The notes: generated by a model from the sequence alone, not told the origin. A stretch of DNA of 23,987 nucleotides from Firmicutes bacterium UBA5774 (GCA_002418625.1 DIEM01000068.1:97913-121899); one strand, 5' to 3'. Counted from the stretch's first letter, positions 8,739-17,254 are shown. Numbers and translations: made by a program.

Positions 8739-9494
8739 ATGAAAATCGTCACATGGAACGTCAATGGCCTGCGTGCCTGTCTCGAAAAAGGATTCCTTGA
8801 ATACGTCGTCCGATCCGATGCGGATATCGTCTGCATACAGGAAACAAAGATGCAGCGTGGCCAGGCCGAAATCGACCTTCCAGGATTCGAAGAATACTGG
8901 AACAGCGCTGAAAAAAAAGGGTATTCAGGCACGGCCTGCTTCTCCAGAATAAAGCCCATAACTGCAACGTACGGATTGGGCATCGATAGACATGCTTTTG
9001 AAGGGCGAGTCATAACGCTGGAATTCGAAAGATTTTATCTGGTCAATGTCTACACGCCCAATTCCCAGGAGAAACTGGCAAGATTGGATTACAGAATGGC
9101 GTGGGACGATGATTTTCGCTCCTATGTAAAAAAACTGGATGGCATCAAACCGGTGATAATCTGCGGTGATCTTAATGTTGCGCATCAGGAGATCGATTTG
9201 AAAAATCCCAAAACCAATCGAATGAATGCAGGATTCACCGACCAGGAAAGGGAAAAAATGACACAGCTGCTTGACGCCGGATTTATTGACAGTTTTCGCT
9301 TTAAATATCCGTACGTTGAGAATATATACACATGGTGGTCTTATCGTTTCAATGCCAGAGCAAATAATGCAGGATGGAGGATCGATTATTTCCTCGTATC
9401 ATCACGGATCGCAGATAAGGTCGAAGACCAGATTGTCAAGAATGATATTCTTGGGAGCGACCATTGCCCCGTAGAGCTTATAGCCGCTCTATGA
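8739..9494 (+). CDS. exoA: Exodeoxyribonuclease III / AP endonuclease (ExoA/Xth family)
   Basis: Cleaves DNA 5' of abasic sites in base-excision repair and may trim 3' ends. Length is 251 residues, standard for the family. The exonuclease-endonuclease-phosphatase fold motifs are all present: WNVNGLRA (Asn7), IQETKMQ (Glu35, metal ligand), GYSGTACFSR, NVYTPNS, CGDLNVAHQEIDLKNP (catalytic Asp/Asn), WWSYRFNARANNAGWRIDYF, and the C-terminal GSDHCPV with the catalytic His. ATG 8739 has an ATGGAGG box eight bases upstream; the ATG inside that box (8724) is not the start. It lies between the rnpB terminator and two glycosylase-like genes, which would fit a repair grouping. Confidence 0.95.
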   Translation: MKIVTWNVNGLRACLEKGFLEYVVRSDADIVCIQETKMQRGQAEIDLPGFEEYWNSAEKKGYSGTACFSRIKPITATYGLGIDRHAFEGRVITLEFERFYLVNVYTPNSQEKLARLDYRMAWDDDFRSYVKKLDGIKPVIICGDLNVAHQEIDLKNPKTNRMNAGFTDQEREKMTQLLDAGFIDSFRFKYPYVENIYTWWSYRFNARANNAGWRIDYFLVSSRIADKVEDQIVKNDILGSDHCPVELIAAL

Positions 9495-9518
9495 ATGATA
9501 ACCAGTGAGCCCATCTAT

Positions 9519-9547
9519 TTGCATTATGATGCCATTAGTAGTAAAAT
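9519..9547 (+). promoter_or_regulatory. Probable sigma-A promoter for the tandem glycosylase-like genes
   Basis: TTGCAT (9519-9524) and TAAAAT (9542-9547) are separated by 17 bases, with a transcript start expected near 9554, just ahead of the ribosome binding site of the gene at 9573. The elements are close to consensus but unproven. Confidence 0.4.
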
Positions 9548-9572
9548 GAAGTTGTAAAAGGAGGGGATGAAT

Positions 9573-10070
9573 ATGTCATATATTGAAAAACTCGAAAAAA
9601 TCAGAGAAGATTTCAAGCCGGAAAAGATCGAAGTGCTGTTCGTAGGCGAATCGATTCCGTCAAACAACACATTCTTTTATACAGAGGATTCCCCTTTGTA
9701 CAAATATACGAAAGAAGCTTTCGAGGAAGTCTTTAAAGGCGAGGAGTTTTCTCTTGACATGTTCAGGGAAAAAGGCTGCTTTCTATTCGACTTGACTTCA
9801 TCCATAAACGGAATGAATCATAAGCAAAGGGTGGAAGCATTGTCGAAAGGCATCCCGAAGCTGGCAAAACTGATAACCGAACACAAACCTAAATACATTA
9901 TTTCAACGAAAGGCAGCAATATCAACGCTATCGTGATGGCGAACGCCGAAGCGGATGATCTTGTGCCACAGGAAAATATTTTCGATCTTCCCGCGCCGAT
10001 ATTCGGCAGCCATCATTATTATCGGGACAGGCTGGTACAAACGCTCAACGCGATTTATTCCGGCAAGTGA
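9573..10070 (+). CDS. Conserved protein resembling the uracil-DNA glycosylase superfamily, tandem copy 1
   Basis: A 165-residue soluble protein. The N-terminal strand-loop VLFVGESIPSNNTFFY resembles the UDG superfamily motif A pattern (hydrophobic strand, then GExP). The C-terminal PAPIFGSHHYY occupies the place where UDG enzymes have their His-containing motif. These are suggestive, not diagnostic; the catalytic residues of well-studied UDG families are not clearly matched, so glycosylase activity is only a hypothesis. The start is ATG 9573: the strong AAAGGAGGGG box abuts the alternative ATG 9567, while 9573 has workable spacing and aligns with the start of the neighbouring paralogue. Copy 2 follows 57 bases downstream at roughly 60% identity by eye. 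exoA lies directly upstream. Confidence 0.55.
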   Translation: MSYIEKLEKIREDFKPEKIEVLFVGESIPSNNTFFYTEDSPLYKYTKEAFEEVFKGEEFSLDMFREKGCFLFDLTSSINGMNHKQRVEALSKGIPKLAKLITEHKPKYIISTKGSNINAIVMANAEADDLVPQENIFDLPAPIFGSHHYYRDRLVQTLNAIYSGK

Positions 10071-10127
10071 TCAGCACCGGATCCTCAAGGGGAACCAGGC
10101 GGTATTTTTCAAAGGGAGGGAATTGAA

Positions 10128-10622
10128 ATGTCTTTTATAGAGAATGAGGAAAAACTCAGAAGATCCTACAAGCCGGATAAGATCGAAATATTGTTTGTAG
10201 GCGAGGCTATACCCGATGACAACACTTTCTTTTACGCAGCAAATTCGCCTCTTTACAAATATACCAGAGAGGCATTCGAAGAGGTCTTTCCGGGTACCGA
10301 ATTCACGCTCGAGGTATTCAAGGAAAAAGGTTGCTATCTGTTCGATCTTGCCGGGCCTGTCGGAAATATGACATATAAGGGAAGAATCACCACGATAGCC
10401 GAAGGCATACCGGTTCTTGCGAAACTCATCACTGATGAAAAGCCAAAATATATAATTTCAACAAAAAGTGCGAATATCAGCGCGATCGTCATTGCCAACG
10501 AACATGCGGGAGACCTGATACCTGACAAGAATATTTTTGATCTACCGGCGCCAATTTTTGGAAGCCATCACTTCTATAAAGCGAAGCTCGTTAAAACATT
10601 GAAGCATATTTACAATTTGTAG
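10128..10622 (+). CDS. Conserved protein resembling the uracil-DNA glycosylase superfamily, tandem copy 2
   Basis: A 164-residue paralogue of the preceding gene. It is colinear over the whole length, with the same blocks: ILFVGEAIPDDNTFFY, SPLYKYTREAFEEVF, GCYLFDL, AKLITDEKPKYIISTK and NIFDLPAPIFGSHHFY. The most divergent stretch is about residues 75-92 (AGPVGNMTYKGRITTIAEG in copy 2), so the copies may differ in substrate choice. AAGGGAGGG provides a ribosome binding site before ATG 10128, and no terminator separates the two genes, so they are probably cotranscribed. The gene ends only five bases before the end of a convergent gene on the other strand. The biochemical role is not established. 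Confidence 0.55.
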   Translation: MSFIENEEKLRRSYKPDKIEILFVGEAIPDDNTFFYAANSPLYKYTREAFEEVFPGTEFTLEVFKEKGCYLFDLAGPVGNMTYKGRITTIAEGIPVLAKLITDEKPKYIISTKSANISAIVIANEHAGDLIPDKNIFDLPAPIFGSHHFYKAKLVKTLKHIYNL

Positions 10623-10627
10623 AAGAA

Positions 10628-11173
10628 TCAGCGGCTGACGACGGATAGGGACGTATCATCCCTGTCGTTTGAATCATGCAGTACCAAATCGCGGATCAGC
10701 GGATCTTGAACAAGTCTTGCCCAGACAGTATGCACTGCTTTGACAAAAGACGGTTCAAGATCTGTTTTGTTTTGGATCAGCGGACATTCATAAGGCAGCT
10801 TCAACGGAAAAATAATCATCACCAGTTTTCCGTCACGCGTGATATGGGGGGCCAAAGGAAAAAACCTGCATTGGAGCGGACGTTCTTTTCTGTGGCAGTA
10901 TGCGGGACCGAGGCATGTCAGGAAGTAGATCTTGCCATGCCATGAATCCGGGAATTCATAATCCTCGGCATTTTCAACATCCCAACGCAGCCAGGCCTCT
11001 TTCCTGGAAAATAGTTTCTCTTCACCCGGAAGCAGATAAATGCCCATATTGCCTTCGGTATTCCGGCAGCACGCAGAGTCGCACAACAGTCCGCAGTCGG
11101 TCTTTATCGGCGAAACCCGGTCGAGAAGACGATAAATCGCTTTATATGTCGATTTTCTGATAGAACTTTTCAT
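10628..11173 (-). CDS. Cys-rich conserved protein, possibly metal-binding (YkgJ-like zinc/iron-chelating domain)
   Basis: A 181-residue protein on the opposite strand to all its neighbours. It has about eight cysteines in two groups: CGLLCDSACC (residues 27-36), then C87, C93 and C102 in the TCLGPAYCHRKERPLQC segment, and PYEC near 130. CHRKERPLQCRFFP is reminiscent of the YkgJ-type putative zinc/iron-chelating family, in which Cys residues form a metal or Fe-S site, but I cannot confirm membership. No membrane segment or signal peptide is seen. There is no recognisable Shine-Dalgarno box upstream of ATG 11173; instead an extended -10 element sits exactly where it would put the transcript start on the ATG. 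It converges with the glycosylase-like gene with almost no spacer. Confidence 0.6.
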   Translation of the reverse strand: MKSSIRKSTYKAIYRLLDRVSPIKTDCGLLCDSACCRNTEGNMGIYLLPGEEKLFSRKEAWLRWDVENAEDYEFPDSWHGKIYFLTCLGPAYCHRKERPLQCRFFPLAPHITRDGKLVMIIFPLKLPYECPLIQNKTDLEPSFVKAVHTVWARLVQDPLIRDLVLHDSNDRDDTSLSVVSR

Positions 11174-11179
11174 ATATTA

Positions 11180-11188
11180 ATTTTACCA
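11180..11188 (-). promoter_or_regulatory. Extended -10 promoter of the Cys-rich gene, predicting a leaderless mRNA
   Basis: On the minus strand TGGTAAAAT (TGn plus TAAAAT at 11185-11180) lies six bases before the ATG at 11173. The transcript would then start at or within a base or two of the start codon. No -35 match is convincing. Confidence 0.35.
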
Positions 11189-11272
11189 TTTCATACAGCA
11201 TTATGCGACAAGAAAATCGACTGAAGGGTCAATTATTATAAATGCCAACTGTTCAAAATATGGTTTATGGGG

Positions 11273-11278
11273 TATAAT
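11273..11278 (+). promoter_or_regulatory. Candidate -10 box for the activase/dehydratase fusion gene
   Basis: TATAAT, a perfect -10 hexamer, lies 55 bases before the proposed start codon in the divergent gap. The expected transcript start is about 11285. The -35 region (TGTTCA at 11250-11255, 17-base spacer) is weak, so this may need an activator. Confidence 0.4.
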
Positions 11279-11333
11279 TATCCTTGGATTTTTATTGGAT
11301 TTCAATAGTATCAAAATGATAATGGGAGCGGAA

Positions 11334-14300
11334 ATGAAACTGAAACTTGGTATTGATGTCGGGTCGACGACCGTCAAGGTCGTATTGCTCAACGAAAGAA
11401 ACAATATAATATTCAGCCGTTATGACCGGCATATGTCGAACATATTCGATAAAGTATCCGAGCTTCTGAAAGATCTTTATTTGCAATATAAAAACGATAG
11501 TGTCTCAGTGATCATCACAGGTTCGGGAGGATTGTCGCTGTCAACGCTTCTTGACATTCCTTTTGAGCAGGAGGTCATCGCCTGCAGCAAGGCCGTCGAG
11601 ACATTCATCCCCCAGACAGATGTCGCCATTGAGCTCGGCGGTGAAGACGCGAAGATCACTTTTTACGGAGCGGCGGTTGAGCAGAGGATGAACGGCACCT
11701 GTGCCGGAGGCACGGGGGCATTTATTGATCAGATGGCCGTATTGCTCAATACAGATGTCAACGGACTTAACGAATACGCAAAAGGCTGCAAGGTGATCTA
11801 TCCGATTGCTGCGCGCTGCGGCGTGTTTGCAAAAACAGATATCCAGCCGCTGATCAACGAAGGGGCCGATAGGGAAGACATCGCTGCATCGATATTTCAA
11901 GCTGTCGTCAATCAGACGATCAGTGGTCTTGCATGCGGCAGAACGATACGTGGCAAAATCGCTTTTCTCGGCGGCCCGCTGTTCTTTCTTTCAGAACTCA
12001 GGAAACGATTCATCGATACACTGAAGCTCACTGAAGAAACCATTATATTTCCAAAAGACTCACAGTATTACGTTGCCATTGGGGCAGCGCTGCTTTCTTC
12101 AAAACATGAACCCGTCACTATAGAAAGTATTTATGCCAAAGCTCAAAATGCCGTACATCTGCCAAACGCAGATTCAAAATATCTGGAGCCGCTCTTCGGC
12201 AGCTTTGAGGATTACAAGGAATTCAACTATAGGCATGCCAAGGAAAAAATAAAAAAGAGAGACATTAAAAAGGCCAGGGGCGGGCTCTTTTTAGGAATCG
12301 ACGCAGGATCGACCACGACAAAAGCCGCGCTGATCGACAGCGAAGGATATTTGCTGTATTCATTCTATAAAAACAACGAGGGCAAGCCTATCGAGGCTGT
12401 CCGTTCGATGCTGAGGGAAATGTATCATGCCCTGCCGGAAGGATCCTATATCGCCAATGCGACCGTTACAGGCTATGGCGAGGGATTGATCAAGGCAGCC
12501 TTCGAAGTCGATCTGGGTGAAATCGAGACGATGGCCCATTACAAAGCCGCGGAAGCTTTTCTTCCCGGAGTCGAATTCATTCTGGATATCGGTGGGCAGG
12601 ACATGAAATGCATGAAAATAAAAGATGGCTCCATCTATAACATCATGCTCAACGAAGCATGCTCGTCAGGTTGCGGATCGTTCCTTGAAACCTATGCAAA
12701 ATCAGTGAATATGGATGTCGAAGGCTTTTCCAGCGAAGCTCTTTTTGCAAAGCTTCCAGTCGATCTCGGAACGCGCTGCACTGTATTCATGAATTCCAGA
12801 GTCAAACAGGCGCAGAAGGAAGGGGCATCGATCGGCGATATTTCTGCCGGCCTTTCGTATTCCGTTATCAAGAACGCGCTTTATAAGGTTATTAAACTAA
12901 GGGATTCGGATGAAGCGGGAAGCAAAATCGTCGTTCAAGGAGGGACATTCCTGAATACTGCGGTTCTTCGGAGCATAGAACTTGTTCTTGGCAAGAATGT
13001 CATACGGCCGGACATATCGGGCATCATGGGAGCCTACGGTGCCGCACTGATCGCCCAGGAACGATATATCATGGACACGCAGTCCACAATTTTGGATGTG
13101 GATGAAATCGAGCAATTTTCCGTTGCCGTTTCAAACGGCCGATGCAAAGGTTGTGAGAATAACTGCCTTTTGACGATCAGCAAATTTGGGGACGGCAGCA
13201 GGTATATTACCGGTAACCGCTGCGAGCGTGGGGCGGGAGCCGACCAGACATCTGAGAAATTGCCGAACCTTTATGCATATAAGTATAAGAGGCTGTTTGG
13301 ATATGAGCCTTTGGAATTGAAATATGCTTCAAGGGGCAAGATCGGCATACCGCGGGTCTTGAATCTCTACGAAAATTATCCGTTCTGGTTTACGTTCTTT
13401 ACAAAACTGGGATTTAGCGTGGTCCTTTCACCGGTATCTTCAAAAGCGCTGTATGAAATGGGCATGGATACCATATCCTCGGATACCGCATGTTATCCGG
13501 CCAAGCTGGTGCACGGCCATGTCAAATGGCTGGTGGAAAACGATGTCAAATTAATTTTTTATCCTTCGATCAACCATGAAATCAAAGAGGATCAAACAGC
13601 GCCAAATCATTACAATTGCCCAATCGTCGCAACATATCCCGAAGTGATCGGCAAAAATATGGACGACGTGTTTCATGAATTCGGCGTTGAATTCCTGCAT
13701 CCGTTTCTACCCTATGACATTGACGAGCGATTGACCAGAAGAATGTATGAAACGCTCAGGCACCTTCATATAAGCATGGCTGAGGTTTCGGCAGCAGTTA
13801 AAGCTGGACGCAAGGAGGATTTGAAATTTAAGGAGGATGTCAGAAAACAGGGCGCGAAAGCAATTAAATATATCAAAGACAGCGGAAAAAAGGCAGTGAT
13901 ATTGGCCGGACGTCCTTATCACGTCGATCCCGAGATCAATCACGGCATAGACCAGCTGGTGATCTCTTCAGGGATGGCGGTCATAACGGAGGACGCCATA
14001 TCTCATTTTGCCAAAATGAACAGACCGCTCCGGGTACTTGATCAGTGGATGTATCACTCCAGGCTTTATAAAGCAGCTGTCGTTGCTGGGCGAAATGACG
14101 ATATCGAGCTTATCCAGCTCAATTCTTTCGGCTGCGGACTTGACGCAGTTACCACCGATCAGGTGGAAGAATTTCTGAGCGCGAAGAATAAACTGTACAC
14201 ATTGATCAAAATTGACGAGGGTTCAAATCTTGGCGCTGCCAAAATCCGCATACGGTCGCTCAAAGCCGCCATGGATGAACGGGATAAGAACAATATAAAG

Positions 14301-15584
14301 CCAAGCATGGGGGAAGTGTTCTTCAGGCGCAGGGAATTTACGAAACCGATGAAAAAGGACTATACGATCCTTTTGCCGCAGATGTCTCCGATCCATTTCA
14401 GATTTATCGAGGCCGCATTGCAGCAGGAGGGTTATCGCGCAGTGACCCTGCCGTCTGTCGATACAGATGCTGTCAATGAAGGCTTGAAGCATATCAATAA
14501 TGACGCCTGTTATCCAACAATAGTAGTCGTGGGACAAATCATCAATGCGCTTAAATCCGGAAAATATGATCTTGACAAGGTGGCGGTGCTCATGTCCCAG
14601 ACGGGAGGCGGCTGCAGGGCGAGCAATTATATCGCGCTTTTAAGAAAAGCGCTCAAGGACATGAAGCTTGATAAGATCCCGGTCATATCCGTCAATTATG
14701 CGGGTCTTGACAAGCATTCGGGCTTCAGGATCACACCGAGCCTTATCAAGAGACTCGTTATGAGCGTGATCTACGGCGATACGTTCATGAGGGTGCTGTA
14801 CAAGACGAGGCCATATGAGGCGGAGCCGGGCTCTGCAAACAGGCTTTACGAAGAACTGTCCGCCCAGGCGGTCGAAAACGTCAGAAGGGGGAGTCTCACT
14901 AGATTCAAGAAAGATCTGAAAAACATTGTCTCAGAATTCGACCGGCTTCCATTACTGGAAATCAACAAACCTAAGGTTGGAGTGGTCGGCGAGATCCTGG
15001 TGAAATTCCATCCGACCGCCAACAATGACATCGTCGGCCTGATAGAGGCCGAAGGAGGTGAAGCGGTCGTTCCGGATCTGATGGATTTCTTCCTTTATGG
15101 CATGCACAGCAAGGAATACAATTTCAGATACATGTCCGGCACATATAAGGCTATGCTGGGCAACGCGGCCGCTATAGGAGCTATAGAAAAACTGCGCAAG
15201 CATGCGCGTGATGCGCTTGAACAAAGCAAACGGTTTGAACCTCCGCTTCGCATCAGGGAAATGGCGGGCAAAGCCAAACGGCTCATATCGCTTGGCAATC
15301 AGTGCGGAGAAGGCTGGCTGCTTACAGCAGAAATGATAGAGCTTATAGACAGCGGCGTCGGCAATATCGTTTGTCTTCAGCCATTCGCTTGCCTGCCGAA
15401 CCATGTTACCGGAAAAGGCATGATCAAGGCGCTCAGAAAATACAGCGCCCAGGCAAACATCGCCGCCATCGACTATGATCCGGGTGCCAGCGACGTTAAC
15501 CAGATGAACAGGATAAAGCTGATGATGGCAACGGCGTTTAAAAACCTCGGATTCTCTGACGATAATCCAATAATATCCAAGTAG
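11334..15584 (+). CDS. Giant acyl-CoA dehydratase activase / 2-hydroxyglutaryl-CoA dehydratase-like fusion protein
   Basis: A 1416-residue cytoplasmic protein. Residues 1-260 form a BadF/BadG/BcrA/BcrD (HgdC-type) ATPase: LGIDVGSTTVK at the start, C123 in NGTCAGGTG and C162 in AARCGVF. Residues 318-575 form a second complete module: LGIDAGSTTTK, C443 in NEACSSGCG and C482 in GTRCTVF. Both Cys pairs are 39 residues apart, as in the Fe-S-bridging pair of the dimeric activator HgdC. A CxxCxxxC cluster follows (604-611, with another Cys at 630). After it come DUF2229-like and HgdB-like regions (about 670-1400) with conserved Cys in DTACYPAK, FGCG, NDACYPT, GGGC, GNQCGEGW and FACLPNH. ATG 11334 is preferred because GGGAG precedes it; upstream in-frame starts add non-conserved residues. 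The family is known in anaerobes, usually without an assigned substrate; the ATP-driven activase role is inference. ACT and UPF0210 genes follow. Confidence 0.88.
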   Translation: MKLKLGIDVGSTTVKVVLLNERNNIIFSRYDRHMSNIFDKVSELLKDLYLQYKNDSVSVIITGSGGLSLSTLLDIPFEQEVIACSKAVETFIPQTDVAIELGGEDAKITFYGAAVEQRMNGTCAGGTGAFIDQMAVLLNTDVNGLNEYAKGCKVIYPIAARCGVFAKTDIQPLINEGADREDIAASIFQAVVNQTISGLACGRTIRGKIAFLGGPLFFLSELRKRFIDTLKLTEETIIFPKDSQYYVAIGAALLSSKHEPVTIESIYAKAQNAVHLPNADSKYLEPLFGSFEDYKEFNYRHAKEKIKKRDIKKARGGLFLGIDAGSTTTKAALIDSEGYLLYSFYKNNEGKPIEAVRSMLREMYHALPEGSYIANATVTGYGEGLIKAAFEVDLGEIETMAHYKAAEAFLPGVEFILDIGGQDMKCMKIKDGSIYNIMLNEACSSGCGSFLETYAKSVNMDVEGFSSEALFAKLPVDLGTRCTVFMNSRVKQAQKEGASIGDISAGLSYSVIKNALYKVIKLRDSDEAGSKIVVQGGTFLNTAVLRSIELVLGKNVIRPDISGIMGAYGAALIAQERYIMDTQSTILDVDEIEQFSVAVSNGRCKGCENNCLLTISKFGDGSRYITGNRCERGAGADQTSEKLPNLYAYKYKRLFGYEPLELKYASRGKIGIPRVLNLYENYPFWFTFFTKLGFSVVLSPVSSKALYEMGMDTISSDTACYPAKLVHGHVKWLVENDVKLIFYPSINHEIKEDQTAPNHYNCPIVATYPEVIGKNMDDVFHEFGVEFLHPFLPYDIDERLTRRMYETLRHLHISMAEVSAAVKAGRKEDLKFKEDVRKQGAKAIKYIKDSGKKAVILAGRPYHVDPEINHGIDQLVISSGMAVITEDAISHFAKMNRPLRVLDQWMYHSRLYKAAVVAGRNDDIELIQLNSFGCGLDAVTTDQVEEFLSAKNKLYTLIKIDEGSNLGAAKIRIRSLKAAMDERDKNNIKPSMGEVFFRRREFTKPMKKDYTILLPQMSPIHFRFIEAALQQEGYRAVTLPSVDTDAVNEGLKHINNDACYPTIVVVGQIINALKSGKYDLDKVAVLMSQTGGGCRASNYIALLRKALKDMKLDKIPVISVNYAGLDKHSGFRITPSLIKRLVMSVIYGDTFMRVLYKTRPYEAEPGSANRLYEELSAQAVENVRRGSLTRFKKDLKNIVSEFDRLPLLEINKPKVGVVGEILVKFHPTANNDIVGLIEAEGGEAVVPDLMDFFLYGMHSKEYNFRYMSGTYKAMLGNAAAIGAIEKLRKHARDALEQSKRFEPPLRIREMAGKAKRLISLGNQCGEGWLLTAEMIELIDSGVGNIVCLQPFACLPNHVTGKGMIKALRKYSAQANIAAIDYDPGASDVNQMNRIKLMMATAFKNLGFSDDNPIISK

Positions 15585-15597
15585 TAAGGAGAAAAAA

Positions 15598-15867
15598 ATG
15601 AGAGCAGTCATAACAGTCCTGGGACGGGACAAAATAGGGATCATTTACGGTATATCCTCCGTACTTGCCAAGTATAGTGTCAATATTCTTGATATAAGCC
15701 AGACGATCATGCAGGATTTCTTTTCAATGGTGACAGTCGTCGACCTTGCCGGCTGTACTGTAAAGTTTGAGGAGCTGCAATCGGAGCTTGAGAAAAAAGG
15801 GGTCGAAATCGGACTAACGGTAAGGATTCAGCATGAGGACATTATTAATTCCATGCACCAGATTTAG
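15598..15867 (+). CDS. ACT domain-containing protein (UPF0237)
   Basis: An 89-residue protein consisting of a single ACT domain, a small regulatory ligand-binding fold often specific for amino acids. The pattern MRAVITVLGRDKIGIIYGISSVLAKYSVNILDISQTIM is a typical beta-alpha-beta ACT start with the ligand-contact DKIGI turn. The length equals that of UPF0237 members. An AAGGAG box lies just before ATG 15598, 13 bases after the large fusion gene, and the UPF0210 gene starts 12 bases downstream, so the three genes are probably one operon. ACT–UPF0210 pairs recur in many Firmicutes and archaea; the partner protein's activity may be allosterically controlled through this domain, but that is inference. 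Confidence 0.9.
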   Translation: MRAVITVLGRDKIGIIYGISSVLAKYSVNILDISQTIMQDFFSMVTVVDLAGCTVKFEELQSELEKKGVEIGLTVRIQHEDIINSMHQI

Positions 15868-15879
15868 GAGACACGAAGA

Positions 15880-17238
15880 ATGTATAATCATGAAGCAATT
15901 TTAAAAACGATCAATATGATCGAAAAGGAAAAACTGGACATCAGGACGATCACAATGGGCATTACATTGCTCGATTGCTGTGACAGCGATTCCATTAAGT
16001 CCAGAAGAAAGGTTTATGATAAAATAACGACCAAGGCGGAAAACCTCGTCAGAGTCGGAGAAAGCATTGAGAAGGAATACGGCATACCCATCATCAATAA
16101 GCGTATATCGGTAACGCCTATATCCCTTGTCGCGCAGGCGACTTCAGATACCAGTTATGTCAAATATGCCGAAACCCTCGATAAAGCGGCGATGGAGACC
16201 GGTGTCAATTTCATAGGCGGCTTTTCGGCGCTTGTTTACAAAGGCTATTCCAAGGGAGATGTGATCCTCATCGATTCCATTCCCGAAGCCCTCGCGACGA
16301 CGCAGCGCGTGTGCGCGTCAGTCAGTGTCGCTTCCAGTAAAAGCGGGATCAATATGGACGCCGTCAGGCAAATGGGCAGGGTCATTGTAGATACGGCGCA
16401 TCTAACTGCTAATAGAGACAGCATTGGATGCGCAAAGCTTGTGGTATTCGCCAATGCGGTCGAAGACAACCCATTCATGGCTGGAGCTTTTCACGGCGTC
16501 GGAGAGCCCGATACTGTCATCAATGTCGGAGTCAGCGGGCCGGGCGTCGTCAAGATCGCGCTGGAGGACTGCCGAGGACAATCATTTGACGTTGTTGCCG
16601 AAACCATCAAAAAAACAGCCTTTAAAATCACGCGTATGGGCCAGCTTGTCGCGAACGAAGCATCCAGACGATTGAACGTACCTTTCGGAATAGTGGATCT
16701 TTCCCTTGCTCCGACACCAGCGGTTGGGGACAGTATTGCAAGGATACTTGAGGAAATGGGCCTGGAGGTGTGCGGCGCTCCGGGTACGACCGCTGCGCTG
16801 GCGCTGCTGAACGATGCCGTGAAAAAAGGTGGTGTAATGGCGTCATCGCATGTCGGGGGGCTCAGCGGAGCATTCATACCCGTCAGTGAGGATGAAGGAA
16901 TGATAGAAGCTGTCAAGTGCGGAGCGTTGACTCTTGAGAAGCTGGAAGCCATGACTTGTGTTTGCTCTGTCGGACTGGACATGATCGCTTTACCCGGTGA
17001 TACAACGGCAGAAACTATTTCCGGAATTATTGCGGATGAAGCGGCGATCGGCATGATCAATAATAAAACGACGGCTGTTCGGCTGATTCCCGTTGCCGGA
17101 AAAAGGGTCGGGGATACAGTCGAATTCGGAGGCCTTCTTGGCAGCGCGCCAATAATGCCGGTCAGCAAATTCTCCTGCAGTGAATTCATCGAACGAGGCG
17201 GAAGGATACCGGCTCCGATCCATTCAATGAAGAACTAA
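15880..17238 (+). CDS. UPF0210 (DUF711) family protein
   Basis: A 452-residue protein matching the UPF0210/DUF711 family in length and in conserved blocks: IRTITMGITLLDC near residue 21, FIGGFSALVYKG near 110, ESIPEALATT-like SIPEALATTQRVCASVSVAS, and the C-terminal GGLLGSAPIMPV. Structures of the family resemble a pyruvate formate-lyase-type alpha/beta barrel, but no reaction is firmly assigned. AGGAG overlaps the ACT gene's stop codon and serves ATG 15880. A strong stem-loop follows the stop codon. Its constant partnership with the preceding ACT protein suggests an amino-acid- or metabolite-responsive enzyme; this is inferred from context only. Confidence 0.92.
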   Translation: MYNHEAILKTINMIEKEKLDIRTITMGITLLDCCDSDSIKSRRKVYDKITTKAENLVRVGESIEKEYGIPIINKRISVTPISLVAQATSDTSYVKYAETLDKAAMETGVNFIGGFSALVYKGYSKGDVILIDSIPEALATTQRVCASVSVASSKSGINMDAVRQMGRVIVDTAHLTANRDSIGCAKLVVFANAVEDNPFMAGAFHGVGEPDTVINVGVSGPGVVKIALEDCRGQSFDVVAETIKKTAFKITRMGQLVANEASRRLNVPFGIVDLSLAPTPAVGDSIARILEEMGLEVCGAPGTTAALALLNDAVKKGGVMASSHVGGLSGAFIPVSEDEGMIEAVKCGALTLEKLEAMTCVCSVGLDMIALPGDTTAETISGIIADEAAIGMINNKTTAVRLIPVAGKRVGDTVEFGGLLGSAPIMPVSKFSCSEFIERGGRIPAPIHSMKN

Positions 17239-17254
17239 AATAAACGAAAGCATT

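Noticed and set aside
10071..10127. A terminator between the two tandem glycosylase-like genes
   Set aside because: No convincing stem followed by a T-run; only a ribosome binding site is seen.
9573..10622. Tandem duplication as part of a phage or mobile element
   Set aside because: No integrase, transposase, terminal repeats or tRNA nearby; base composition is like that of the neighbours.
14952..15644. 230-codon open frame on the minus strand inside the activase fusion gene
   Set aside because: Antisense to a well-supported coding frame and running across its stop codon into the ACT gene; no domain is recognisable.
16491..17189. 232-codon open frame on the minus strand inside the UPF0210 gene
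   Set aside because: Ser/Pro/Thr-rich shadow of a conserved gene; no ribosome binding site or family resemblance.
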